Source: Phellopilus nigrolimitatus
Taxonomy: Eukaryota > Basidiomycota > Agaricomycetes > Hymenochaetales > Hymenochaetaceae
NCBI GenBank assembly: GCA_021029095.1
Contig: JAJOHG010000015.1
Coordinates: forward strand, 310,001-374,000
Length of the DNA stretch: 64,000 bases
Direction of reading: 5' to 3'
Shown here: piece after piece, positions 34,205-44,518 of the stretch
Position numbering within the stretch: position 1 is the stretch's first letter
How the letters are laid out: each line of letters begins with the position of its first letter
Translations under genes and position numbers: made by a program
Notes under the pieces: model-generated
Told to the model about the DNA's origin: nothing
What the model saw: the letters and a program-made list of their open reading frames with translations, nothing else
Databases searched by the model: none

Positions 34205-34725
34205 ACTTTGTCCGCACCTGACCGGGATTGATAGTATTGTTAAATCATCTTAAAAACGACCACTTCGACGCTTAATCAGAAGGAACTTCATCTCTTACTC
34301 TTATCAACGGGTCAATGAGTCAGAAAATGCTGTTTTAGTGATCCGGCTATCGAAGTTTTGAGCCGGAAATTGAGTTTCAAGGACACGGTCCGAAATTCGG
34401 TCAAAGCATCCAATATCACACTCGCGGAAAATAAGATAGGATAAAACTTGGGAAGAGGAGCGATCACGAGTTGACGCACGACAACTTGGATTTTGCACCT
34501 GAAGATTGGAGACGGGGAGGAGACGGAGAATGTATGAACGAAGAAGACCCGAATTTCGCGCAGGCTTACATATTTCACGTTTCGGCGTCTTAGGCTGGGC
34601 GTCTTAGGCAACGCTGCACTGCGAGAGATACAGGGTTGGTGGAAGGCATGTGCATGGCCATAATTCATGATGAACAAAAAAAAAAGAGAATATCGAAACA
34701 GAAATGCAAAGAGTACATAATGAAA
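34205..34725. other. Spacer between uL15 3' end and SDR 5' end
   Basis: Both flanking genes are on the minus strand, so this 0.5-kb region contains the SDR promoter and the uL15 terminator. An open frame at 34312-34677 has no recognisable motif and I regard it as chance. Confidence 0.45.
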
Positions 34726-35349
34726 TCATGCAACGAGCTTGACGACACCACCGGCCTCCTTGATTTTTGCCCTAACGTGATGTATATAATGAGCATGAAA
34801 GAATGACAGTGAAGAGCAGACTTTACGCACTCTGCACGCGAAGACACGAAGCGCGCTTTTACGATGCACGGGAGCTTGGGGAAACTAGATGGAAATTCAA
34901 TCAGTCATAAGAGGTTTGCTTTCAGAAAACGGAAGACTCACATCCCGTTCCCTAGCACCTTGTTGTAGCCCGCCGCGAGGACGTCGATGACAGGCACTAT
35001 GTCAGAGCTCTCGGTAAGACCCTCCTTCTCCTCCTTGGGTACGAGTGCCCAGAGCTTGTCGACGTTGATGGTGCGATTCCAGTGCGCGTTGCGCGTAAGG
35101 TGGAAGTGGCGCATACCAACCTTACCGAAGTAACCAGGATGGTACTTGTCAAAGTTCGTCCTGCATACGGTGTTCCATGAGTTTCCCCGAAGGTACGAAG
35201 AGATTGGAGGGGGAGGAAACGCACCGGTGGTGGTGCTGACCACCGGCAAGACCACGACCTCCCGGGTGCTTGCGGTGCTTGCCCACACGACCGTGACCGG
35301 CGGAGACATGTCCGCGATGCTTGCGGGTCTTGGAGAGGTGGGTCGGCAT
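34726..35349 (-). CDS. RPL28: 60S ribosomal protein uL15 (L28/L27a)
   Basis: This is a large-subunit ribosomal protein of the uL15 family. Exon 1 starts [20 protein letters not shown] and continues [20 protein letters not shown], a near-invariant uL15 N-terminus. The next exon reads [39 protein letters not shown] and [18 protein letters not shown]. Further exons read [18 protein letters not shown] and finally [16 protein letters not shown] with TGA at 34728-34726. Length is about 148 aa, as usual for the family. A sequence CTCTCGACAG directly abuts the ATG, and a GTGAGT lies about 250 bp upstream (35599-35594). The 5' UTR therefore probably contains an intron, common in ribosomal protein genes. 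Confidence 0.93.
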
Positions 35350-35935
35350 CTGTCGAGAGGAACAGCATTGTCAGCATCCTCGTCATCGCACTGAGCCAGC
35401 CCGTTCGCCGCCCGCGTGCCAAATCGTTCCAGCCGTGCCATCCACTATTCATCCATGCCATCCACTGTTCATCCATGCCATCCACCCTCGCCCGTCAACC
35501 ATCCAGCTTCCAACGACATGGCCCGGCGCCTCCTCCATCTTCCTGAATGATTTGGCAAGGTGGGCGGCGACAGTGGCGAGCTTTACTCACGTTTTGGTCG
35601 GTCTTGAGTGTCTTGAGCGTCTTCGATTCCCTCCAAAAGGTTCATGATAGCTGAGTGTCACACAATAACGTTACTGTCACTCATTCGTCTTTTGCCGACT
35701 GTACTCAGCCTTTCTCTTCATTACTCTCGTTGGACTTGTTCGCCTGTCGTTGACGTCCTTTTTGCTGGTGAGCATCCTTGACTTTAAAGAAAAAAATAGG
35801 CATTGTATGATGTTGGCTATAAAGCCACTATTTATTGTCATTGACTTCCCATGATAACAAACTGTGTTCTGACCTCTCTTTTGGTTTCTTTATTGAAATT
35901 TCGTGCGCTGACGAATCGACAGTGCTCGCTCGAAC
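35350..35935. promoter_or_regulatory. Divergent promoter region, uL15 / Rpb11
   Basis: This 586-bp spacer between divergent starts of two growth-related genes includes the likely uL15 5' UTR intron (about 35350-35598). The remainder (about 35650-35935) is the likely shared promoter. No specific element is assigned. Confidence 0.45.
35438..35492. repeat. Short tandem repeat, 20-bp unit, about 2.6 copies
   Basis: The unit TGCCATCCACTATTCATCCA occurs twice with one change, then a partial third time. It lies inside the presumed 5' UTR intron of uL15. No function is evident. Confidence 0.7.
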
Positions 35936-36533
35936 ATGAACGCCATCCAGCGCCACGAAATATACGTGCTCGACGACGGCGAGAAGCCGTAAGGGTTTCA
36001 TTCGTTGTCTGTCTCGGCAGGCAAAGTCTCAAGGTTCTGCTAGGATCGAGGTCACGGAGGACACCAAGATACCCAACGCCGCGACTATCAAGGTCCTTAA
36101 GCAAGACCACACGCTCGGGAACATGCTCAGACAGTGCGCCCACATTCCCTTGTCTATTACTGACTCTCCTGCGATGCTCATCTTGCTCTGTAAATGCAGT
36201 CAACTGCTCACGAACCCGGCCGTTCTCTTTGCGGGCTACAAGGTTCCGCACCCGCTGGAGCCACAATTCCAGCTCAAAATACAGACCGACGGGTCCGTCA
36301 CGCCGAGCGCCGCGCTCGAGAAGGCGTCAGCGGATCTCATCGGCGCGCTCACGACCCTCGAGACCAAGTTCCGCCGCGAGTTCAGCTATCGTGAGATTGA
36401 TGGCGGGGACGGCACGGGTGCGGGCGGTCTGGGCGGTGTCGGCCAGGGAGAAGTCGGTATGGACGGCGTCGGTGCGGCTGGTGCATATGGCGACGAGACC
36501 GCCTGGACAGGGCGGGATTACCTCGACCTTTAG
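35936..36533 (+). CDS. RPB11: RNA polymerase II subunit Rpb11 with Gly-rich C-terminal extension
   Basis: This is the small Pol II subunit that dimerises with Rpb3. Three exons give MNAIQRHEIYVLDDGEKP, then IEVTEDTKIPNAATIKVLKQ with DHTLGNMLR, then QLLTNPAVLFAGYKVPHPLE followed by FQLKIQTDGSVTPSAALEKA and LIGALTTLETKFRREF. The KIPNAAT, DHTLGN and VLFAGYKVPHP motifs identify Rpb11 rather than the Pol I/III homologue AC19. The fold normally ends at about 117-123 residues. Here the frame continues through a Gly-rich tail (GTGAGGLGGVGQGEVG and a final TAWTGRDYLDL), giving about 158 residues. Introns lie at about 35990-36045 and 36134-36199. The stop is at 36531-36533. Confidence 0.9.
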
Positions 36534-36731
36534 CCGGACGTTCGTTGTTTTTGCGTTTTCGTTTCTTGCTTTCGGGTTGTGTCGTGTGTAGCTTATAATT
36601 GTATTTTTTAAATTACGTCGAGCATCGAGGCTCTTTTATCAACAGCAAATGCATCCAAAAATTATCCAGTGAAAAGTATCCAAAAACTCGATCCCGATGG
36701 TACTTATATACAGTAGTGAAACCCGCTTGGC

Positions 36732-39041
36732 TTACGCCCGCTTTCTGAAGAGAATCTTCGCGTCTGGGTTCGGGCTTACGCGCGCTCCGGTGTGCACGTT
36801 CGGCGGACGAACGCCCTCCACCTCCATCTTCACGTCGTATGTAAGCAGAATATACGCCATCATCGCCTTCAGCTCGTTGACGGCGAAGAACCTCCCGGGG
36901 CTATTAACGAGGATATACTGAGTCGATGTGGCTAGCGAAGCCGAAAGAAAAATACATACCACGCGTGCCTGCCGTGCCCGAACGCCAGGTAGTCGGGGGT
37001 CGTCGCGACCATCTGGTGCTTCGTCGCCGCATGCTCGTCGGCGCCCTCCTCGCGCATGTCCGCGAAGCGAAAGCCTTCGAACGTGTTTGCGTGGGCGTAG
37101 TGCGCTTCGTCGTGGTGCATCGTCTCCGCGTTCGCCGCGACGTACGACCCTGCGGGCAGGAATGTCCCGTCCGACAACGTGTAGTCAGCAAGCACCTTGC
37201 GGTTCATTGTTACTGTATATCGAAAGCAGACAGTCAGATTTTAGGAAACGTTTTATCGAGAGGGCGCGCGTACGCATGGTAATGCCGTTGTAACGCTGGC
37301 TCTCTTTCATGAAGCTGTCGAGTTTCCACATATTCGTCAGCGCGACCTTCGTCCAGCCTTCTTCTTTGATTACACGCTCGATCTCCTCGCGCAGTGGCTC
37401 AGCGTACTTCGGCTCCGCGGCGAGATGGTACAGAGCATGCACGAAGCTCTGCAATAAATAGCGGGCATTATCAGTGAGAAGCCAATCGGAGAACGACAGG
37501 ACTTCTTACATTCGACGATGTGTGTATAGCAGCGAAGTTGACCGAGAGCATCCTCTTCGTGAGCTCACGCACGCTCCGCTTCTCGTTCTCGGGTGCCTCG
37601 TCGATGAGCCATGAGATCATGTCCGCCTATGCAAACCACGAAGGCTTAGTTCAATATCATCAATTGCATGGGCAAGATGCAAACCGGTTTGTCTGGCCAG
37701 TCCTTAGCCCATCCATGCGCATCGTAGTCGCGAATGCGCTCCTCGACCAGGGGCCCGAGGAGCGTCATGCCTTGCCGGATGCTCCGCGGCGCTACTGTGA
37801 GGAAGGCCCCGACTATCCTGAGAGATGGTAGGGTAAACATGATCAGCTAAAGAAACGGGCTCCGGAAGTGGGAAAGGCGAGTATACTATCGGCTTCCCAT
37901 ATGCACGCTGACTTGAGGTTGAGCATAGAAATCACTCACGGGCGCAGAAAAGTGGGCAATCTGTTGATAAGCTGCGAAGTTTGGACGCAGGTCACAGCGA
38001 ATTGGACGCTCAAGTCGATGTACTCCTGGTTCCTGCCTATATTTGTTTTTGTGAAAGGATATTATTGTTCCAGCAAGACGCCTAGTTAGTAAATGCGCAG
38101 CATGATAAGCGGATGTTCGGCGCAAAAGAGACTTACAAAGAGGGAGGCCGACGAAAATTCTGTTGCTCGTCCTGCTCACGATGTTCCTGACTGCCGGTAG
38201 TACAGAGACGGAGACCCATTCTAGGTACACATTTCAGAAAGAAAAGATATGTATTAGCGTATCGATCTGACGACGAGAGTATACACACATACCATTCTCC
38301 TTTGCAGGGATATTGTCCGCAAACGCGTGCATGATCTCGTCCCGGACGTCATCGAAAAGCGAGCCAAGGTGGCGCGTGAGCTGCGAGCGGATGATAGAGA
38401 AGTGATAGGAGTGCAAGGCGACGTTGCTTCCTATTGTCCAGCGGGCTGCGATAATCTTCATAGTTGAACCGTAAGTCAATTCGCGTAGTATAGCAAGAAA
38501 CGTTTTATGCATGAACGGACATCATGTGCAGCCTCCGTGAAGGAGAACTTGTCGTCCGGTGCCTTTCTGATCTCCTCGACGAGTTCAGGCTTACTGACAA
38601 TGACGATCCATCGTTCGAGTACAGGAATCTTGAACGTTCCTAGGTTATACTTTATAGACGAAGTTCCGTGACGTAAGCAAAGGCATTGCACTGTCAAGGT
38701 CATGCGTACCTTCTTGTAGCCTTCATTCAGAATAGCCTTCGCATTCACCAGGAACTCGTACGCGCCGGAATAGGAACCGAGTATCCCGTAAGAGCACAAG
38801 GTGGGTACTTCAACCTTGCGAGAGAAGGAAAGCGGCGAGGTTAGAGGCACGGGCCATTTCTTCCATGATGACAGTTTAAGATACTTACTTTGATGTTTCT
38901 CGCCTTGATGTACTGGAAGGCGGCTACAATGGCAACGACGGTTCCTGCAATCGCGAACTGAGCGTTTGCACCATTCAGAATCGAGCTGTCTATCCCCATA
39001 AATGTGTTGGCGATATCCGCAGACTGGTTGAAAAATGCCAT
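36732..39041 (-). CDS. Cytochrome P450 monooxygenase (cluster gene 1)
   Basis: This is a microsomal class II-type P450. The N-terminus has a membrane anchor (FAIAGTVVAIVAAFQYIKAR). Conserved elements over many exons are the I-helix VNFAAIHTSS (AxxxT oxygen-binding region), the K-helix ExxR in FMKESQRYNG, the PERF-like FEGFRFAD, and the haem loop FGHGRHACPGRFFA with the cysteine ligand. An intron splits the Cys codon (CACGCGTG, then CCCCGGG after splicing). The protein ends ILFRKRA, stop at 36734-36732. The F-A-A-I-H-T motif and overall pattern resemble fungal P450s of secondary metabolism and detoxification, but I do not assign a CYP family or substrate. It is paralogous to the relic at 39645-40615 and the gene at 41505-43789. 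Confidence 0.88.
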
Positions 39042-39644
39042 GATGTTTCAATCCGAGCCTTTCGCGTTTCAATGCAAGCGGAGACAAAACAGCAAGTGTT
39101 CAGGGGAAGTTCTCAGATACCGTTTTAGAGCCCTCAGAATAGGCTCGTATATATAGCAGGAAACGAAGGGCCTTGTGCCAAGGGGCAGCAATTCCAACGG
39201 CGCCGCGGCACCCGTATTTACTTCTTTGCATAATGAGTGCCTATGTAAGCTACCGGCTCAGCGAGATTCGCGCACGCGGCGGAGCCAAAAGGTATTCAAA
39301 GCTGCCGGAAGTAATTTAAGAAGACGTTGCACCCTGTCGCCAGGTGATGACCACGACGAGCTCAATATTTCCCACGCCACTGATGTAGGATCGACGGGCG
39401 ATCGCCAGCGCCTTGATGTGCGGACAAAGCACTACAATGAAACTCTCGGAACGCATAAGCATTATTTTGGCCAAGACATCCGAACAACTATAACTCGCCC
39501 CGCGAGAGAAGCGAACAAGAAAGGCTCACGCGCAGACCTGAAGAGCACCTGCGCCTTCAGATTCGGCACCGCCGGGTACTAGCCAGAGCCGAGGCTATGA
39601 GCACCTCTTAGCCAACGGCTCGGCCTCAGGCAACAGCCAGTATC
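39042..39644. other. Spacer between P450 gene 1 and the P450 relic
   Basis: This 0.6-kb region contains the promoter of P450 gene 1. Its left boundary carries the 5' UTR. The frame at 39175-39582 shows no recognisable motif. Homology to the P450 paralogues is not visible here, so the C-terminal two thirds of the relic are gone rather than merely mutated. Confidence 0.45.
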
Positions 39645-40615
39645 TTACCCTTTCATAAACTCGGGAAACATGTTGATGATATGCGTCGCCTTGACGGCAT
39701 CCATTGTGAATCGAATGTCGAGATCAATGAAGTCTTTATCCCTGCCTGTTCGACGGCATAAGAGGGTCTGGAATACCACAAAACAGAAAAGAAATCCGTT
39801 ATACGGTGCATACAGAGAGGAAGGCCGACGAAGATGCGGTTGCTCGTTCCGGAAACGATTTGCATAACCGTGTCAAGACCTGGGAGAGAGATCCATTCTG
39901 TCAAGTAACGTTAGCATGCTGTCTGTAAAGTGGGTGGGCGGGGGAATAAAAAACAAACCGTCTCCTTTCGCCGCGACATTCTCGTCCTAAGCAGGCGCGA
40001 CCTCGTCCGCCACGCCCTCGAAAAGCTCGCCGACATTGCACGTGAGCTGCGAGCGCACGATAGACACATGGTATTGGTTTTTCGTAACCTGGGTGTACGT
40101 CGAGGCGATGGTCTGCGCAACTTAGTTAAGCTCTCGGGAGAAGCCGATAAAGTTAGATGGTTCTCACTTCTTCCACTTCTTCCAGAAGCGAAAGCCTGTC
40201 GTCTGGCGCCTTGCGGACCTCCACTAGGAGCTCCGGGCTGCTCACTATGACCAGCCACTTTCCTAGCCGTGGGACCTTGAACGTGCGCGCGCGTCGTACT
40301 GCATCACACACGACTAAATTCAGCACGAAAGCATAAAAGCCAGCAAACCAGACGCACCTTGCGATAGCCCTCCTCGAGTATCACCCGTGCATTCATCAGG
40401 AACTCGACAGCGCCGTAGTACGACGTCAGCCGCAGGAACGTCGATCTGCAGCACGTAAGGCGGATCAACGGTGCGCACAGACGCCCGCAGTGATCAGAAG
40501 CCGCTGGAGACGTACGCGACGCTTCCGGGCGTGCATATACCGCACGGCCGAGACCAGCACGACAGCAGCGTAGGCGAAGACATAGCCGACGTGGACGACG
40601 CCTAATTCGGGGTGT
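39645..40615 (-). pseudogene. Truncated cytochrome P450 relic
   Basis: This is a paralogue of the two flanking P450s that keeps only the N-terminal third. Visible pieces are a membrane anchor (GYVFAYAAVVLVSAVRYMHA), SYYGAVEFLMNARVILEEGY, LVIVSSPELLVEVRKAPDDR, NQYHVSIVRSQLTCNVGELF, GLDTVMQIVSGTSNRIFVGL and FIDLDIRFTMDAVKATHIIN with MFPEF. A TAG at 39989-39987 interrupts the exon (APA, stop, DENVAAKGDG, where the intact paralogue has an open codon). There is no start ATG before the anchor, and the I-helix, K-helix and haem domains are absent after the exon ending near 39650. Confidence 0.85.
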
Positions 40616-41504
40616 ATACTCTTCGACACCTTTTTCTTGTGCCTTGAAGGTGCATGTAACTACCGAAATGAAAATTACAGTGCAGCTGCCACAGGCTAGC
40701 CAATAAGATCATCACATTTATGGTATCCGGGTCGACGACACCGTGTAAAGAAAGATTTTGAGGTTCATGTCAGAATTGTAAAAATAATCAGCCGCAACGT
40801 GATCACATAATATGAGACAAATCTAAAAAGGGTTGCCACCGGTACGCGAGCTGCTTTCCTCAACAGTTCAGAAACGCCGCCAGCTGGCTCCGAAACACGG
40901 GATACAATTTATGGGTATGCAATTCCAACAGCTTTTCATTTCGCACGTCTTTGGGCGGTATCGGTCTCACGAGGCGATCCCGAGTCCAGGGACCCGGATC
41001 ACGTGGGTGAAACGCGCCTTAAAGTTGGAGTTGGGGTGGCAGAATCGACGCGTGATCGCCGGACATATGTACATAGGCGCCTGCGCCACACGCACCCGCG
41101 ACCTTCAAATATCTTTAGTATTTTCACTGAGTTATGCACATGCCATAGAGAAGGGGGAGTTTATCGGATCAGATTAAGGTGACAGCCAACATCATAGTCT
41201 CTTACTTGCGCTCTTTGAGAAGTCGATTTGGATCTATCATCGGAGGACGCGATGTTGGAAGAGCGCACGGCACATCCGGCATGCATCGAGATCTCACCGA
41301 AGCCGAATAAAAATATTCATACAAAGAGCTGCAGAAAGTCTCCAAGACAGACCTACAAAAAATATCCCAGTACAAACGAATTACAAAAACAGCGACGCCA
41401 TAAACCAGCCCACCGGCCTCTGCCGCCTAGCCAGCCCAAACCCCAAGCCCAAGCCCAAATCCAGGCCCAAGCGAGAACCAAAGGCCCACGGACCCCGCCC
41501 GGGC
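40616..41504. other. Spacer between P450 relic and P450 gene 2
   Basis: This 0.9-kb stretch shows no recognised gene. It includes the 3' region of P450 gene 2, with an A/C-rich part around 41395-41480 (repeated CCAAGCCCAAG-type units), and the former promoter of the relic. The frame at 40833-41177 lacks recognisable motifs. Confidence 0.45.
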
Positions 41505-43789
41505 TCAAGTCTGCCGCCTCCTGAAGAGCACATGCGCCTTCGGGTCCGGCACGGGCGCCGTCCCGACCTCGAAGTCCCGCGGGCGCACGCCCGCGCGCTC
41601 CAGCTTGACGTCGTACGCGAGCACGAGGTGCGCGAGCATCGTCTTCAGCTCCGCCGCCGCGAAGAAGCGGCCCGGGCTGCGCGCGCAAGTCGTATATCAG
41701 ACATCTCCTGTTTTTTCCTCGATGCGCGACGGAGAGATGGGGAGTATGGGGGTACGTACCACGCGTGCCGCCCGTGCCCGAAGGGCAGGTAGTCCACGGC
41801 CGTCGAGACCATCTGGTTCCTCGCGCCCGCGCCCGCGCCCGCCTCCGCGCCGCCCTCCGCGCCCGCGCCCGCGCGCGCAAAGCGGAACCCGTCGAACGCG
41901 CGCGCGTTCGCGTAGTTGCGCTCGTCGAGGTGCGTCGCGACCGCGTTGCACGCGACGAATGTGCCCGCGGGGAGGCGCGTCCCGTCGCCGAGCGTGTAGT
42001 CGGTGCGCGCCTTGCGCGTCATGGACACTGGCGCGGTCGGTGTGATGTAAGCAGGAGGCAGCTTGCCCTTATACGTCTGGAGAGGGAGTGCTCACGGAAG
42101 CCGATGCCGTTGACGCGCTGCGCCTCGCGCAGGAAGCTGTCGAGCCGGGGCATCTTCGCCAGCGCGGTTCTAGACCATCCCTCGGCCTTGACCACGTGCT
42201 CGATCTCCTCGCGGAGCGGCGCGATGTACTCCGGGCGCGCGGCGAGGTGGAACAGCGCGTGCGTGAAGCTCTGTGCGAGTGGAGGGTTTTTTTCGTCAGA
42301 GAGGAAGACGCACATACAAACAGACGGGTGGGCAAAGGGGGAGGAGGTAGTGGGGCGCGGTGCGTACCATGGAGGAAGTGTGCACCGCGGCGAAGTTGAG
42401 CGTGAGGATGCGCTGCGTCAGCGCCTCGACGGTGCGCTGCTCGCCCTCTGCCTCGTCCATGAGCCACGAGAGCATGTCGTTCTAGCAAAGCACGTCAGTC
42501 GGGCTATGCTCCCGCGGACGAAACAAGACGGCATGGACGCACAGGCTTGTCCGGCCAGTCCTTCCCGTGCTCTTCGTACTGGCGGAGGCGGTGCTCGATG
42601 TGGGGCCGCAGATGCTTCTGGCCGCGGCGCGTGCTGGCCGGGACGGAGGTCAGGAACTCGCCGACGAGGCTGCGGCGCGTCTGTCAGCCAACACAGCCTT
42701 TGCTTCGGGGAAAGGGGGGAGGGGGGGGGGGGGGATGCAGCTCACCCCTTCATGAAGTCGGGGAACAGGTTGATCGTGTACGACGCCTTGATGACGTCGA
42801 CCGTGAAGCGGATGTTGAGGTCGATGTAGTCTTTGTCCCGGCCTGCTCGGCGGCGTAAGCTCTCCGCCCCGGCAGAAGAAAGTGGGCCTTACAGAGGGGA
42901 AGGCCGACGAAGACGCGGTTGCTCGCCCTGCAGACGACCTGCATGACCGTGTCGAGGCCCGGGCGGGACACCCACTCTGCCGATAAATGAACGAATGAAT
43001 CACTATTCAGACGTCGGCGTGGGCGCAAGCAGGGTAAGGCACGCACCGTCCCCCTTCGCGCCGATATTATCCTCGAACGCACGCTCGACCTCGTCGCGCA
43101 CGTCGTCGAACAGCACGCCGATATTGCGCGTGAGCTGTGTGCGCACAACGGGGATGTGGTACTGGTTCTTCACGACCAGCTCGCCGAGGGTGTACGTCGT
43201 CGCGAGGCCCTGTCGAAAGCAAGTGCCCGTCAGCGAGCACGCGAGGAGCAGCAGCAGGACTGTTTTTCTCTCACTTCGTCTGTGGCGTCGAGGAACGACA
43301 GCCTGTCGTCCGGCGCCCTGCGGATCTCCTCGACGAGCTCCGGGGTGTTCACGACGACCAGCCAGCGCGTGAGCTCGGGGACCTTAAACGTGCGCGCCCC
43401 GTACTGCGCGCGGCACCCCAGCCCCAGCCCCAGCGTCAGCCTTGCACCACAGCGCACACGAGAGACAGGCGCGCACCTTGGTATGGCCCTCCAGGAGCAT
43501 GCCCTTCGCGCCCGACAGGAAGCGCACGGCGCCGTAGTAGGACGCGAGCCGCCCCGCGGGGCCGACGGCGGGGACCGCGATCTGCACAGAAGCGTCAGGA
43601 CGCGGAACAGAGATGATGACGATTGGGGGGCGCCGAGGGCCTTACGTCTCGCTTCCGGGCTTGGATGTACTGCACGGCAGAGAGGATGACGGCAGCGCAG
43701 GCGACGGCGTAGGCGGCGTTGTCCCGGACTGCAAGGGGTCCAATTGTGCTCGCTAGCGCGCCCGCTGCGCTCGAGTTGAAGGATGCCAT
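41505..43789 (-). CDS. Cytochrome P450 monooxygenase (cluster gene 2)
   Basis: A paralogue of P450 gene 1 in a much more GC-rich sequence. It starts MASFNSSAAGALASTIGPLA, with an anchor AAYAVACAAVILSAVQYIQA. Later exons contain SYYGAVRFLSGAKGMLLEGH, WLVVVNTPELVEEIRRAPDD, GLDTVMQVVCRASNRVFVGL, the I-helix NFAAVHTSS, the K-helix ExxR in FLREAQRVNG, FDGFRFAR, and the haem loop FGHGRHACPGRFFAAAELKT after splicing. It ends VLFRRRQT, stop at 41507-41505. Between FRFAR and the haem loop there is an Ala/Gly/Glu-rich stretch (AGAGAEGGAEAGAGAGAR) where gene 1 has a short charged loop. An intron contains a long G run (about 42714-42735). The key residues are intact, so function is likely. The substrate is unknown. 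Confidence 0.88.
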
Positions 43790-44518
43790 GATAAGAGAGA
43801 AATGAAAGGCGGCTCTCCTTTGTCTTCACTAATACATGTAGTTGTCTACGGCCGCCTCCGTGGGAGCGCATCCCACCATGACAAAGGTCGCGATGCGGCG
43901 CAGCGCGCTGCACCTTGATACATAAGATCGAAATGATTATGTTACGAAACTAAACAAAAAAAAACTGAACAAGCGCCCAATATCTCAAGCAGACATCGAG
44001 AAGACGTCGCGGGAGAGGCAATCTCTGAATCAGAAGGATCCTGTCTCGGGATTACGCCATCCAATCACGTCCGCCCAATCACTACAATATTACCCTGAGT
44101 CGTCGATCCCAACTCAGAAATAAATAAAATAAGGAACAGACGAAATGCACGAAAACAGACATACTGTCTAGACTTGTAGTACACGCACTACAACGTATCG
44201 GACGAGTAGGTACAAGCAAATGAGCAAATGAGCAGGATAATAGATACTTGAGCGAACGCGGGGACCGAGTAGGCCAGCACTGAGATTTATGAGTTCAGAG
44301 TAAAGAAAGAGGGGGGTAAGAATAACAAGAAAAAAACAGTCCACCGTCTGCCACCAATAGCCCAATAGACAGACCAAGAAAATAATAAATTTAACGTGTC
44401 TCGCTTTTCTGTGTATCATCTCCACCCTTTTTCCCGTATTCCATCCGCCCTCCCGTCAATATGGCCTTTTGCATTCTGCGGAAGAACTCGGTCATATGAA
44501 GAACGGCACCGCGGGGGC
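43790..44518. other. Spacer between P450 gene 2 and GT61-like gene
   Basis: This 0.7-kb AT-richer stretch separates same-strand genes. It holds the P450 gene 2 promoter and the GT61-like 3' UTR. The 85-aa hydrophobic frame at 44168-44425 (-) is probably chance. Confidence 0.45.

Noticed and set aside
35350..35600. Possible intronic snoRNA in the uL15 5' UTR intron
   Set aside because: C-box-like and D-box-like strings occur but not with proper spacing or flanking complementary stems.
41765..42829. Long + strand frame of 354 codons opposite P450 gene 2
   Set aside because: It is antisense to clear P450 motifs, has no motif of its own and has a composition artefact from GC-rich sequence.
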